A stretch of 64,000 nucleotides of DNA, taken from assembly GCA_006538405.1 (NCBI GenBank), contig BJKQ01000013.1:1240001-1304000 (forward strand), written 5' to 3'. Below are positions 33,881 through 46,165 of the stretch, one piece after another (positions within the stretch are counted from its first letter, which is position 1; every line of letters begins with the position of its first letter). The position numbers and the translations under genes are program-made. The DNA comes from Hansfordia pulvinata. Lineage: Eukaryota; Ascomycota; Sordariomycetes; Xylariales. Below the pieces are notes generated by a model. That model ran no database searches. It worked only from the letters and a program-made list of their open reading frames with translations, and was not told where the DNA came from.

Positions 33881-36866
33881 CTAGTGATGCGCCAGAGTCA
33901 TAGGATCATCGGCCCAGCTTGCGTACATGGCATCCTCATCGTCATCCTTGACCGCTGGGGTCGCCCTTGTGGGCTTATCAGGTTCTGGATCCAGTTCGGG
34001 TGTGGGCCGTTCTGATGACTGTGGCACAAGCAAAGGAGGTGTGGCCGACGCTTGTTCAAGTAATCGAGGGATGTCACTGGGTGCCTCCAGCTCCTCGTCA
34101 TCCTCCGCCCACGCTTGCATGTACGTGCCGGTATCCTCTATCGACGGAGAGTCAGGGCCGGAGTCAGTGGGCGCCTCCACCACCAAGACGTTCTCTTCAT
34201 TGCCCTCATCGGAGAACAGACTCTCTGACACTCGTCGACGGCGAGGCAGAGGCGGTGGAGCTACGCGCTTCTCGCCCTTCACCTCATCCACAGTCGCAGT
34301 ACCTTGCCGCGATAGAGAAGGCGGGGTGGCAACAGGTTTCCTTTTGGACGCAGAGGCGGGTGCCACTTTCTGTCCCGGTCCAGGCAGAGGTGTACCGGGA
34401 GGCGGCAAGGGCTGCCCGCGTCCCATGGGTTGATTGAGATCCAAGGGCGGATCTGACATTTTTCGCCCGTGAGGGTTGCGTTCGCCCTGGCGCTGAATAG
34501 CGTTCCAGCCCCATCGCTTGGCCGTCGCTGCAGCATTAGATACAGCCGCCAGCGTATTGCGCTTGTTGTCAGGAGCGGTGTTCGTCAGGGACGATGCGGA
34601 CGAGTCTTTCCTGGCGAATAGACCCCTTCCAACAGAGCCAGTGGCGCTCACTCCAGATTTGGTGGATCTGGCAGGGGACCCCACGCGGTCGTTCTCACTT
34701 GTGGAACTGCTTATCGAAGAAATGGTACTCCGACGTATTGGCTCTGTCGGTGTGCTGTCAGTTGCCTCCAGTCCACGCTCTGCTATCTCCTCGGTCGCCG
34801 TGTTACCTGCTGCCGCCGTATCCAACAGGGTGGTCGGGGCTTTGGTAGGTGAGCCGATCGGTGTAGGAACAGGCGAATTCTGCTGAGACTTGGCCGTGAT
34901 ATTCGCCATGGTACTCAGCGCGTCGTCATGCTCCGGCGGGGACGATGCCCGGAATACCTCGGCGTGGGCTTCGTCCGTGCCCACTACGGGAATAGGTGCT
35001 GTGAAGGAGCCCGAACGAATAGGGTGTGGTGCTGGCGGTGCTGGATCCGGCGTTGAATTTCCACTTTGTGTGCCGGTATGATCAAGCGCTGTACTTGACC
35101 CAGAGGTACTCAGGCTGCCATTGGGGGCTGAACTCTTCTTTGTGTTCAAACGATTCCAGAACCCGGTGCCCTGAGGGCCTTCAGGGACAGATTGAGATTG
35201 ACTTTTGTCCAAGGAGTGGATTTCCAACGGCTGTGGGGACGACTGGCCGCTGCCTTCCATCCGGCTGACCTCGTCTACATGGCCAAGCTGAGCTTCGATC
35301 TCTTCGTAGTCGGGTGAGTGTTCAACTTCGTCGTCCCCCTCGAAGATTCCTCCACGCCAGCGCTTGTGTTCGGTGCTAAAGAATGGTATGTCATCCCAGA
35401 AGGGATTCACCAAAGTCTCGGCTATGACTTCTTTGATGCGATTCTCGATTTGACGCAGAATGACAGTGTAGGTGATCTGGCGTGAACTGACAATGGGTTC
35501 GATAGCCATCTCGATCTTGGGCATGGACTGGAAGGAAAACCAGATGCGATTGCTCGGCGGGGGCTTGATTTTGAAGTAGACATGACCCTCCAGCTTTTTG
35601 AGGACCACTGCAAGAACGAGGTTGATATCCCTGGCCTTGAGCCGCGTCCCCAAGTCTATGCGAGCCACGGCGGCTACTTCAAGTCGGAAGTTGCCTGTGT
35701 ATTTGACGTCGGCCTCCATCACACACTCACCCTCCACGTTGAGATCCTTAAGCCGAGGGCTGGTGAAGTAAGGCGCCGAGTCACCCACGCTGATATTTTG
35801 AATGGCAATGCGGGTGAGGAATGAAGGACGATTGACGCGAGAAATCTTCTTTGTCAGCTTCTCGCGGATGAGGTTTTCTATGTCTTTAGTGCGATAGATG
35901 CCGAGGAAAATCCTGCCGAGAAAGGCATTGAGCCAACGGGTCTGCATATGGTCTTCAGATGCATGGAGCTTTTGGACCAGGGAAATGATGTGCTTGACGT
36001 CGAAGCGCTGAGGTTTAGGAGCTATGTTGTGGGACCCGAAAGTCTGCTCTTGGTTTTTGAGCAGGGAGAAATAGAAATCCTCTTTCGCGGAGCAGTTCTC
36101 CGAGAAGAGATAGAAGGGTTTGGATGGAGGCGTTGCGTCCGCATCATTGCTCTTGTCTGCAAGCCTGCGGGTGAGGCACAGGGCGTTCCTCTTGATATAC
36201 AACTCGCCCTCGGGGTGGGTTCGCCGCCAGAGTAGATGCTGACATCGTGGTGGGCCAAGGAGATAACGTGGCGAACCTCGAGCTGCTCGTCGTCGTCGAA
36301 GAGCATGAGATGGCCATGACTGCAAGAACAATATGTCAGCTTCACACGTTCTATCGCTCGAATCGGAAAGCTTGGCCGTACCGAAGGACGACATAGAAGA
36401 CGTTACCGGCCTTCTTGGGTCGCTGGCTGACGTTGCGGTTGTCATCGAGTGGCCCCGAAGCTTGTTTCCGGTCGAATATGGACCGATACATGGATTGGTA
36501 GACGCTTTGGCTGGGCGCAGCCACGGTGGCTGATCCGACGGGGGTGGATCGCTCGATAGGTTTGGCATTGATGCCCATGGGGATGTATTCACGGCAAACG
36601 GCGAAGTAGCCGGCGGCTGTCTCTACATCTTCAGCAACGCGCTGCTTGGGCTGTCCCTTGCGAGATTTTTTGGCTTCGTCGAGGTCGGTCGTCTCGTCGC
36701 CGGGTTGGACAATGTCCTCGGAGCCCAGGGCTTGTTTCGGGTCGGAGATGGCATCATCGCGGATAGGCAATGTCAAGTGGGCGTGAAGCAAGACGGCAGC
36801 GAGGGCGAGGGGGATGAAGGTGATGCCTCCAAGGAGGTAGGCGAAGAGGAAGGCGGGCCAGCCCAT
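33881..36866 (-). CDS. TEX2/Nvj2-like lipid-transfer protein (TM - PH-like - SMP domain), one frame break
   Basis: SMP-domain proteins of this family sit at ER contact sites and move lipids between membranes. Two exons (36866-36382 and 36319-33881) give about 974 residues. The N-terminal membrane helix (PAFLFAYLLGGITFIPLALA) is followed by a linker, a PH-like region (KAGNVFYVVLRHGHLMLFDD, VRHVISLAHHDVSIYSGG) and the SMP domain at residues about 285-472 (RWLNAFLGRIFLGIYRTKDI, SVGDSAPYFTSPRLKDLNVE, GHVYFKIKPPPSNRIWFSFQ). The second half is disordered and Ser/Pro/Thr-rich and ends in SWADDPMTLAHH. The frame breaks at 36212-36215, between SIYSGGEPT and EGELYIKRNALCLTRRL. One extra C on the coding strand restores it. 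The position beside COX13 matches conserved synteny. Confidence 0.9.
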
Positions 36867-38510
36867 ACCGGTGTCTGGTCAAGCTATCGGCAAGCTGTTG
36901 GTCGATATTCGCCCCGAGAGCTGGAAGGGCTCAACGCGATGCCGGACGCGGTACGTTCGGTCCGCGCACCCGGCGAGTGAGACGCTGGAGGGTCGGCAGG
37001 GGGGATTCGAGACTGGTCATGGATGGTGGAGTCGGATCTCGGGCGCGATATGTTGGCAATGGAGGAAGGGCGTTCTGGCTCGGACAGGATGTACTGAACG
37101 TGATTCGGCAAGTTATGGGAGCAAGACACAGATTATGGAAAGGCCTTGGCTGTTATGGATGGGTCGATGATTGGAATGTCCACATGCTGCACAGAGCAGG
37201 GCGTCTTCGATTAAGGCGAAAGCGAGTTGAGGCTGGAAAGAAAGCAGACCGGCTTGCTTGAAACGAAGTTGATGGAAGACGTGGCGAGCGTGCAGACGAA
37301 CCTTGTGACGGACTCGAGTGACAGGGATTGGCAGGTTCTCAGAGTAGCGTCGGATTGGTAGCCATGAAGCACCAGAGGAGCGGCAACTGGGAGCTGGTAT
37401 CGCGACAAGCTCAGCAATTGCGGCGGCGGCGGCGGCATCAACAACGCGACATCAGCAACGCTGACGGTAGGCCTCACGAACAAAAGGCGGGTCGTGACAG
37501 CTTGCACTGGGAGCCGGGCGTCACAAGCAACTGGTTTGGGGCGGTCGAATGACGGTAGGTCATGGGGGGCAAGTGGAACGGGCTTCCAGGAAGCTGGAGC
37601 CGCCCGCAGTGGATGTATAGGTACGCAGACACGTCTACTCACATGTACTTCATGTACTCCCAGCCCCCGCGATCTTTGCGTAGAGGCGTCATGTACCTGC
37701 CGTTGTTAGTCGGTCGGTCTTTTGGACTCGAACGCTTGAAGGAGGTACTTGAGCAGGCGCGGCCCGCAGGGTCTTCGTCAATTGCAGCCAATAAAGGCTG
37801 CTACCTATTCTGCCGTCTGGGGAAGCGCGGGCCCATTTCGAGTACTTAAGGCACCTTATTCGTAAGAACTTACAAAAAGTAGCTTTATGTACCTACAGCG
37901 TCCTTGCGTTTCACTCCGCCAGCTCAGCTAGGAGGAACCTACCTACATTTGGTTCTCGTCCACAGGCACCAGGCTGCGCAGCTCGTGCTGATAACAGTCC
38001 TCCTTGAAGGTGAACATGGCCTTGCTCCACTGTCACCTCGTGCTCTTCAATGTTGGGAATGCATCGTCGTCGGTGTTCTCATGAAAAATATATAGTAGGG
38101 AGGTAAGTGGCCCCTCGAACTCGCGTTGAGTCACCAGGCTTCTACTGTGCGACCCTTACGTTAGGCACCGCAAATCCCCCTTCTTCGCGCATCACGGGCC
38201 GTCCCCCGGATCTGGACATTGAGCATGAGGATGAACCTATGCGGCAACTGAAACACACTTCTCAAGGGGTATGTAGCTCTTGTTCATTCAAATATAGCCT
38301 CAGAGATTTTTTTCAGGTCTACTGCAGACACGGCTATGAGCATCATGGCCAATCCCGAGCGCAAAGTAGTCTCTTTAGTCGCATTGCTCGTCTGTTCTAC
38401 AAAGCACTCCTCCCAAGCCTCACAACAGACCCGCATATCCGCAAAGTGAAGCTCCTTTTCCTTTTCCTTTTTATTGGGCCCGCTCATCCGCCCTTCATAC
38501 CTCGTCCTGT
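36867..38510. other. Intergenic region, TEX2-like promoter to GUK1 3' end
   Basis: This 1.6 kb contains the TEX2-like promoter and the GUK1 downstream region. Only short unrelated frames are present. An ACCTACCTAC string lies near 37938 and a (GGC)n stretch near 37422. A conserved gene occupies a similar place in some relatives, but I see no trace of one here. Confidence 0.55.
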
Positions 38511-39479
38511 CTACTGCGCCCCGGCGCCGGACACGCCGTAGACCCAGTCGTCGAGCTCCTGGATAGCAGCCTGCAGGTTGTCGTTGATAATGATGTGGTC
38601 GAAAGCACCCGAGTTACGGCCGAACTCGAGCTCCTCGGACGCGCGGTCGAGGCGGCGGCGGATGCTGTCCTCGGTCTCTGTGCCGCGGCCGCGCAGGCGA
38701 CCCTCGAGGGTGGCCAGTTGGGCGCTGGCGTCTTCGCCGCCAGCCGGGGGCGGCGCGATGAAGACGCGCCGCGTGTCCAGGTCCGAGGCGCGCACCTGCT
38801 TGACGCCCTCCATCTCGATGTCGAGGACGACGATCTTGCCCTTTCCTTGCTCGGCCGCGATGGCCGCCTTGCTGGTCCCGTAGAGGTTGCTGCCAAACTG
38901 CGCGTGCTCGACGAAGCCGCCCTCGGCCACCAGCGCGGCGAACTCGTCCCGGCTGACGTAGTGGTAGTCGACGCCCCTCTGCTCGCCCGGGCGGGGGTCG
39001 CGCGTCGTGTGCGACACGGTCAGCGTGAACGTGTCCGGGTGCCGCTCGAACAGCGACTTGAACAGTGTCCCCTTTCCCACGCCGCTGGGGCCCGAGATGA
39101 CGATCGGGCGTCTGTCGGACGGCGGTGTGGCCATGGTGGTGATGGTGGCGGCGGCAGAAGGGGCAAGGGGGTCGAGTCCCGAGGAGGGCGGCACTGCGAG
39201 CCGTGGGGCCGAACCCGCAAAGTTTCTGAGGCCTGCTGGGCGCCTGCAGGGAGCGGTATTGGAGTTGCTGAGGATAGGCCTCGAACCGTGGTGGCGAAGG
39301 TGGTGGTGAGGCGGCTGTGTCGAGAAGCAGGCGAGGCGGGTGGCAGCGTAGGCAGCTTGCAGAAGAAGATGTGCAGGTGAAGAAGAGCCGGCAGCCTGGA
39401 GGAGGGGAAGGTGGTGGAGGGGTCGTGGTGGGCTGGACAAGCCGCGTCGCGCCACCGCCCAAGAGTGGGAAAGGGACAT
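38511..39479 (-). CDS. Guanylate kinase (Guk1), with optional N-terminal extension
   Basis: The enzyme converts GMP and ATP to GDP and ADP. The catalytic part begins at an in-frame ATG at 39134 (MATPPSDRRPIVISGPSGVG), with P-loop GPSGVGKGT, GMP-binding SHTTRDPRPGEQRGVDYHYV, the VVLDIEMEGVKQVR strand and the ATP lid RGRGTETEDSIRRRLDRASE, about 207 residues and normal for the family. The same frame is open upstream to another ATG at 39479, adding 115 residues rich in Arg, Ser, Pro and Leu and nearly free of acidic residues (MSLSHSWAVARRGLSSPPRP), which looks like a mitochondrial presequence. I annotate the longer form but cannot tell whether both starts are used. No introns are present. Confidence 0.9.
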   Translation of the reverse strand: MSLSHSWAVARRGLSSPPRPLHHLPLLQAAGSSSPAHLLLQAAYAATRLACFSTQPPHHHLRHHGSRPILSNSNTAPCRRPAGLRNFAGSAPRLAVPPSSGLDPLAPSAAATITTMATPPSDRRPIVISGPSGVGKGTLFKSLFERHPDTFTLTVSHTTRDPRPGEQRGVDYHYVSRDEFAALVAEGGFVEHAQFGSNLYGTSKAAIAAEQGKGKIVVLDIEMEGVKQVRASDLDTRRVFIAPPPAGGEDASAQLATLEGRLRGRGTETEDSIRRRLDRASEELEFGRNSGAFDHIIINDNLQAAIQELDDWVYGVSGAGAQ

Positions 39480-40146
39480 GCGCTATGCTGTGCGGCCCGC
39501 TCGTGGCCTGGCAGGGACAAAGGGAAAAAAAACAGACAGGCGGAAACAGGACCAGACGAATCGAATGGCTATGTCGAATGGGAAAACCTAGGCGCCAGCC
39601 AAAGGATACAAGTACAACCCCCAGACACGCCAGGTCCTCGTCCCAGCCTCCAGACTCCGCCCCACCGGATTGCCCCCGGGCCTGCCACGCCTGTCCACCC
39701 CAGGCTTAACGGTCCCCACAACCTGTTGCGAGTAGGGGTCAGGGGCTCGTTGCTAGTTAGTTAGGCGCTTCGGACTTGGGCTCTACTGGTATATGCGCTT
39801 GGGCCCGAGTTGTCGATGCCGGGTGGCTGTGAGAGAAGGGGGGGTGGGCAAGAGAGTGCCTGAAGTCGAAAGACCAGGCTGGTCTTTTGTTTGGAGGTAT
39901 CATCTGATAATTGCACTATGGATTCAAGCTCTACCAAAGACAGTCCTGTGGCATGCGGCACTGGCCTCCCCGCACCGTGCCTGCCAGGTGAGCCGAAAGC
40001 ATTACGTTTGCAAAAGCTCATGTCTTCGTCAAACTCGCCAATTCCACACATACTCGTATTCCCTTAACCCCCTTCGAGTCTATGAGTCGATTGTGAATCA
40101 TGCGTGCTTGGACTTGACAGGCTGTGAGCCTCACCTCACCTCACGA
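39480..40146. other. Intergenic region between GUK1 and REV3
   Basis: These 667 bases hold the GUK1 promoter and the REV3 3' region. No coding sequence that I can support is seen. Confidence 0.6.
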
Positions 40147-43100
40147 CTACCACTCCAGCGCCGCCATCCCTCGCTCAACTTCTGCCAACAGCGCCTGCAC
40201 CGCTGGCTCGACTGCTGTCTTCTCCGCCCAATAGCGCGCCCCCTGCTTCATCCGCGAGTAGAACACAGGGCAGTCCTTTGAGTCGCATGGCACCGGGTCT
40301 GGACCAGGGGCGATCCCGGCGCAGCTGCGGCAGAGTCGTGCCACGTCTAGCGCGCGCTTCTCTTCCCGGCCCAGTCTCGTCTGTAGCTGTAGCAAGGACC
40401 CGGGCGCGTCTGTTTGGCACTGCAGACAGAGTGTCTCATTTATCGCTGGCTCTTGCCCATCTCCCGCCGCTCCGTTGGACTCGGGTTGACCTGCTCGGTT
40501 CGCAGTTCGGGGCGTCGTGGTCTTCGCCCCACAGACCACGCACGCTGCCGCCTTCATGTAGGACTCGAGCGTCTTCTTCATCAGTCCGCCGCCGTCCGAG
40601 GCCAGGCCCTGGTGTGATTCTGCCACGCTTGCCGCTACGCGGTGCACACGCAGAACCTTGGGCATCTCGTCGTACCAGAGGCGCACGTTCGCACCCACCA
40701 GGTTGAAGATGCGCTCCAGCGGCGGGATCAGGTTCTTTGTGATGTAGTATTCTGCGTCGAGCTGCAGGTGCGGTGCTGCGAGCAACTCCTCGGGCGCAAT
40801 ACAGCGATCAATGAGCCGCGCGCCTGGAGCGCCGCTCACCACCACATAGGGGACTCTTTCGCCGTATTGTGGCTCCGCACGGGCGTCATTGAGCATTCGC
40901 CGGGTGCTGATCAGCGCCCCCGGTGGTGGAGGCGCCCCGTTGCGCTCGGCATACGTGCCCAGCTTGACTTCGCGTGCGAAGCAGAAATCCTGGATAGACA
41001 CTGCCCCACGCATGATTTTCTCACACTGGCGCTGGAAGTAGGATTTGACCTGGCTGAGGTCCGCCGTCTCAAACAGGATCTTGAGAGCTTTCTCTTCGAT
41101 TTTCTGCTCGGCGGGGGTCCCGTCCCGGCGGACGGTTTCGATGCCCTTCGCGTCAAAATCTGGCTGTGCCTGGTCTCTGCTTTCGTATTTGTAGCCGACG
41201 TAGCGCTTCTTCGCGAGCAAAACGCACGGGTGATAGACTTTTTCGAACTTCAACTTGACTGGTCGCGGATTCATATCCGTGATGGTCTTGGCTATCTCGT
41301 CGCCAATGTCGAACGCTTGGTCTTTCGTTCTCCCGGGAAGATACACGAACAGACTGTCTGTGTCGCCGTAGACCACTTCGGCCTTCCAGCGACCCACCGA
41401 ATGGATCAAAGCTATTGCCCTCTCCAGCGTCTCCCGGCCTGTCTGGACAATGCTGTCCGCGATTTCAGAGCAGGGCATGCGGCCCGAGAACGAGGCTGAG
41501 GTATACCCATAGGTGACGTTGGCGAGCAACTTGAGAGCCAACTGTCGGTTGTTGAGTAGTTGCTGAAGTGTCTTGTCATTCTTATCTTGTTTCATGCCGC
41601 TCTTGACCATCAAACGTGTTTCCAGGATCTCCGTCAGCATCTTGGCCAACAGAGATTTCCTGATCTCGGCCTTGCAGTACATGATGCCGTTCGGCGCGAT
41701 GTTGACGTGATCCTTCAACAGACTCAGAAGTTTCTCCTGTCGCTGGTATTCGGTGAAGCCCATTTTGCTGGCGCCCCTCCAATTGGTGATGCGACCGAGG
41801 AACGTGGAGTAACAGTAGTTGTATGCGATCATTACACTGGGGTAGAGACTTTGGAAGTCAAGAACCAGCAGCGGGCTGTTGTAGAATGCGCTCTGCGGCT
41901 CCATGACAAGAGGGAGGCACTCAAGCGCATTTTGACTTCCAACCTGCTTGCGATCGGGAGAGACAAGGGCGAAGTTTTCAGGCTTGGCGATGCGAAACAT
42001 GATCGACTCAACCTTGAACTGGGACCCGCGAGAGAAGACAGAGAAGAAATCGACTCCTAATAGTCGCGCCTGTTCGCTCGTCCGAGGAATCAGCTCGTTG
42101 CGCTCCAGAATCTCGATATCAAGCTTCGTTCGCGTGATATAGTACCGCAGCAGTTTGCTCAGGTTCCGCACTTTGCCGTCTGTGTACCAATCCGTCAATG
42201 TCTTCCAGGGGTAATGCGGTATACGCCGATGAAGAAGATGCCAGACGACGTTCTCCATGGTGTACTGCAGAAGATTCAACTCTCCGCGCATGGCACGCCA
42301 AATGTTGATCATGTGTCGTCCTGTGACGCGGATTGTGGATGTCGTGTTGAAGCCCCACCGATCTGATTCTTTGCCAAACCGACCGAAAGACTGGGTTCTC
42401 ATCCTAGAAAATTCGTCGCAAAGGTTGTAGTCATACTTGGTCCGCGCCCTCTCAATGAGGTAACCCCATGAGCTGCCGTGCACCTCGTACCCAGTGAGGA
42501 TGTCTGGGTCGTGCGTGCGCACAATCTCGACCATCCTGACGAATAGTTCAAGCTCCGAATCTTCTTCGATAACCTCGATCGGTGCTTCTTTGCGGACCCT
42601 GTGGGCCAAGGACCCGTCCTCGGAGAGAATGATGATGCCTGACTGAATCGACAACGAAGCCCCGTCACTTGTTGCGAAATTCTCGTCTGACTTGGTGCAC
42701 CAGAAGATGCACTGGACTTCATCCTCGTCGGGATTGGGAACAAGCTTGCCTCTTGTGTTGACGTGTATCTCGAGACTCATGGTGCTCATGTATTGCGCCT
42801 CGTGCTGGACACTAGTCGACTTTTTCTTCTGTGAGTACTTGAAACCATGTGGGTTCTTGGGCGTGGGTCCATCGATTTGCGACATGAAGGGCCTCAGCTC
42901 GGGGTCGTTGACCTTGATCTGAGGACCCGACTTTCGAGTAACGGATGACATCTGTTGGCCCTTCCACCAGTCTCGCACTTCCTTCGCAGTCGGTGGGGGC
43001 TCTGCGTAGTCCCAGTTTCTGATGGAGCATTCTCGGCGGGCCTCTTCATAGGCGCTTTCATCCTTGAGGGTGTCCAGATTGACCTCGGTTTTCATACCGA

Positions 43101-45509
43101 AAGTTGCCGGGGAAGATCCAGTTGGGTCAAACTCGGGCAGATATGGAAGGCTGGTGCCTTCCAGTCGAAACTCCTGACCAGCATACTCTCTCACTCGCTG
43201 AGGGATGTCTTTGTCGTCGCTGTAAAAAGCATCCTGGTAGATGACGTCCGGTAACCCCAGGCTTTGCATGGACGACAACACCTGATCTACTGGTGGCGGC
43301 GACTCATTGAACGAGTAGAAGGCAGCTTGACTGCGCGGTTCGCAGCCTACAACCAAACGTTGATTCACGACAGAGCTCTTCGGGGTCGGTAGAGAGATCT
43401 CGTCCGGTGATTTCTTAGCCGATCGAATGGTGAGTGTTTTTGCAGAAGATTCAGTGGTTGGTGTGCGTGGTTCAAACGTGACGTGCTTTTTGGGCGGGTC
43501 TTCTTGACTCTGCTGAGAGCTTGTTTGTTGACTCAGCCGCAACTTCGTGTCGGGGTCGTGCGGATCCTTTACAACAGGGAATCGGAGCGTTTGCCTCCTT
43601 GCGGGATCGCCGGCTGTCTTGCGCTTTTGCTTCTGTGCAGAGGTCGTGCCGTTTTGTTGGCCCGCCTTGGCAGCGGTGAGCACCTCGAGCGGGTGGCCGT
43701 TTTCATTGGTATCCCTCGCGTTGGGCTGAACCGAGATGGTGTCGTCAAGAAAGTTCACACGCCGGCGTTTTGGCTCTCCAGCTTGGGGGCCGGAGATATG
43801 GATCGTTTTGGGCGTGTTGGACGCCCATGGCCTCGTCCAGCTTTGTCCGGTAGTGCTCTTCCAACGAGCCCATGTTCTTGCGCGGCTTCGACCAAGCGAC
43901 TGATTGGAGGGAAGACGGGCGGTTCCCCTACCTGTATGCAGCTGATACATACACCGTCAGGCAAATTCGAGGGAGAATCCTTGTTGAGATTGTTGCTGAG
44001 GCTGGGTGGGACGTTGTTGCTAGACCCGTCAGGTTTTGCAGCGGGATTCTGTAGAACGGATTTGCAAGCCGGTTGGGCCTCGTTCGTCTCCCTGATTTGG
44101 CGCTGGGTGGCCTTCTCCGAGCTAAGTTTGTCCTTTTGCTGTTGAAGGGAGAGCGTTTCCTCGTCGGAGTCATCGGGGAAAATGCCATCATGCCCAAAGT
44201 CCAAAATCCGATTCTCATCTACCAGGATGCTGCCAGAAGGGTCCTCGTCCTCCCCGGCCGGCCTTGGACTAAGCCCAAGGGCGGGTGCCAGGTTGCTGGG
44301 GAAGAGGTCTTCGACGGACTGTGACAAGGTCTTGATGGTGTCTTCGAGCGGCATAGGACGAACGAAGGTCTGGAATGACACATTGGTTGCTGCAAACTGC
44401 TGTTCCTCTTGGCGAATCAGATCGTTAATCTGATCTTTGTACTCGTCCTCATGGATCCATCCTGGGACTTGAGATTCTCTTGGGTCAGCAGACATGGAAA
44501 CAAGGGCGTCGGGAGGGAAGGGACTGCTGCCGGGATTGGACTGCTGCATCCGTCTTTTCCGCCGTTTGGTCTCGTCTTTCCACAGGCCAGCCATGCTGTT
44601 GACCAGCTTGATATTGGACGGCAGAGGGTCTTTTCTTTCAACAAAGTCATGATGTAGCCTTCTCTCCGTGACACTTTGTCTATTGAGTATGTCGTGGACA
44701 CATATGTCGACCTCGATGGAGCAATGGCTTACGCGTGGGAGGTCAGCGATATCAGTCACCTGAGCTGCAGGTATGGACTGGCTGTTCCAGGCATGTCCTG
44801 AGGGTTGGGTTTCTTGGGGGGTGGGCAACGGGGCCCTAAAGACCACGTTCGCTGCGGAGATGTAGTCGCACCCGTACAGGTTGAAGTCGGTCATGAACTG
44901 GAGAAGATACTGCAGATGGGCTTCGTAGGGCTGGAATTTGCGCTTCATGATGACGCCTTGCTGGAGAAGCTCGGCCAAGCGGGTCATGACCATTGGGTTC
45001 AACATGTAGATCTTGAGGTAGATCTTGTAGCCGACGTGCATTCCGTAAAAGGGAATTCCCTTGGCCAGCGTGATTCGTGCGACATATTTGTTGCCTCCGT
45101 CGTAGACATTACGGCGGTAGCTGACCGCCAGCGCGTGGTCAATGGAGAGGTGCAGGCGGTAGATGTAGGCACCGACTGAGAGTAACTGGTCAGTCAACAG
45201 AACATGAATAAAGAAAAGTGATTAGATGTGTTATGTGTGCGATTTGGCACATACACATATTGCTTCAGACTGACCATGCTCGGGAACAAGACTGCCTTCG
45301 TACTCGATATACAAGTAGGGAAGAGCGCCGTGTATGTGGGCGCAGACCTTTTGGCCAGTCTCGGTTGAACCAAAGACGCGCACCACCGGCAGCTTTGGCT
45401 CCTTTGCGAGCTGCGAGGCGCGGACATCGTTGCGAAGCTGAGGGTCGTATTTGGTCGGGGCTGCTTGATAGTGATCGATGCAGTTCAACCGCACTCGAAA
45501 GACATCCAT
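40147..45509 (-). CDS. DNA polymerase zeta catalytic subunit Rev3
   Basis: Rev3 is a B-family polymerase that extends past DNA lesions in mutagenic translesion synthesis in the nucleus. Exon 1 is 45509-45275, spliced (GTCAGT donor, CTCAG acceptor) to a long exon from 45175, about 1754 residues. The N-terminal domain reads MDVFRVRLNCIDHYQ and VGAYIYRLHLSIDHALAVSY. Polymerase motif A is LDFQSLYPSVMIAYNY (about residue 1183), motif B ALKLLANVTYGYTSASFSGR and motif C VYGDTDSLFVYL (about 1353). Two C-terminal Cys clusters (CVVCGAK...CLQCQ and CRSCAG...CDSKDC) bind zinc and probably an Fe-S cluster for accessory subunits. The frame changes between 43950 and 43755. One extra G on the plus strand in the five-G run at 43785-43789 joins it as SISPAPQAGEPKRRRVNFLD, but a short intron is not excluded in this poorly conserved linker. 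Confidence 0.95.
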
Positions 45510-46165
45510 GACGTGCGATACATGGCAGCACGGGACGGCTGGCGTCTATCCAATCGCCAGGGTTCGCGCAGAGAAACGATGCTGAGCGAATGGAGTGAAG
45601 GCTGTCAGGCCGAAGAGCCAGAACAGTATAGTGATCTATCAGTCTCAACACTAGGTAGAATGTTTGCAGCGTCAGGCTGGACCAAGGGCCGGTTAAATTC
45701 CACGATCCAGGCGATGTGCAAGAGCAAGAGGCGTCAGGCGCGACTGCCTCTCAATGCCGACGCGACCTGCACCGTTGAGTGGAGCTTTCCCACTCATCAC
45801 TGCATGTGGTTTGGAGTGCTCCCGCGTCTCGTATAGCAGACACGAGTGTACGAGGCCCTTACTGATTGGTGTTGTGTCAGGTACGTGGGTAAAGTGATAT
45901 TGCACTGCGACTGCGACCACGCCAGCACCTTTTTTATAGTACATGTACATACAAGTGCACGTACCCATGATAGGTAGGTACATGGACTCTGCCATCTGAA
46001 GCGCAGCATCGATCCATCGAGACGTCAGGCTTCTTTGCTCATCCCTATCCAACCACTTCTTCACACCCCATCCTCGATCTCGACGCCTTCCCACCACGGC
46101 CGACGTTTGTCACATTATAACCAAGGAACTCATTCATCTCAGCCTAACCACAGCCGACACATACC
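45510..46165. promoter_or_regulatory. Shared divergent promoter region of REV3 and SLU7
   Basis: These 656 bases separate two divergent start codons. C/T-rich sequence at 46050-46165 precedes SLU7. An AGGTAGGTAC string lies near 45973. No gene is seen. Promoter role is inferred from position. Confidence 0.5.

Noticed and set aside
43755..43950. 74-base intron (GTAGGG donor at 43931) in REV3
   Set aside because: It restores the frame arithmetically, but the acceptor lies in sequence with no clear branch point. A dropped base in the five-G run gives a more natural join. Kept as an alternative.
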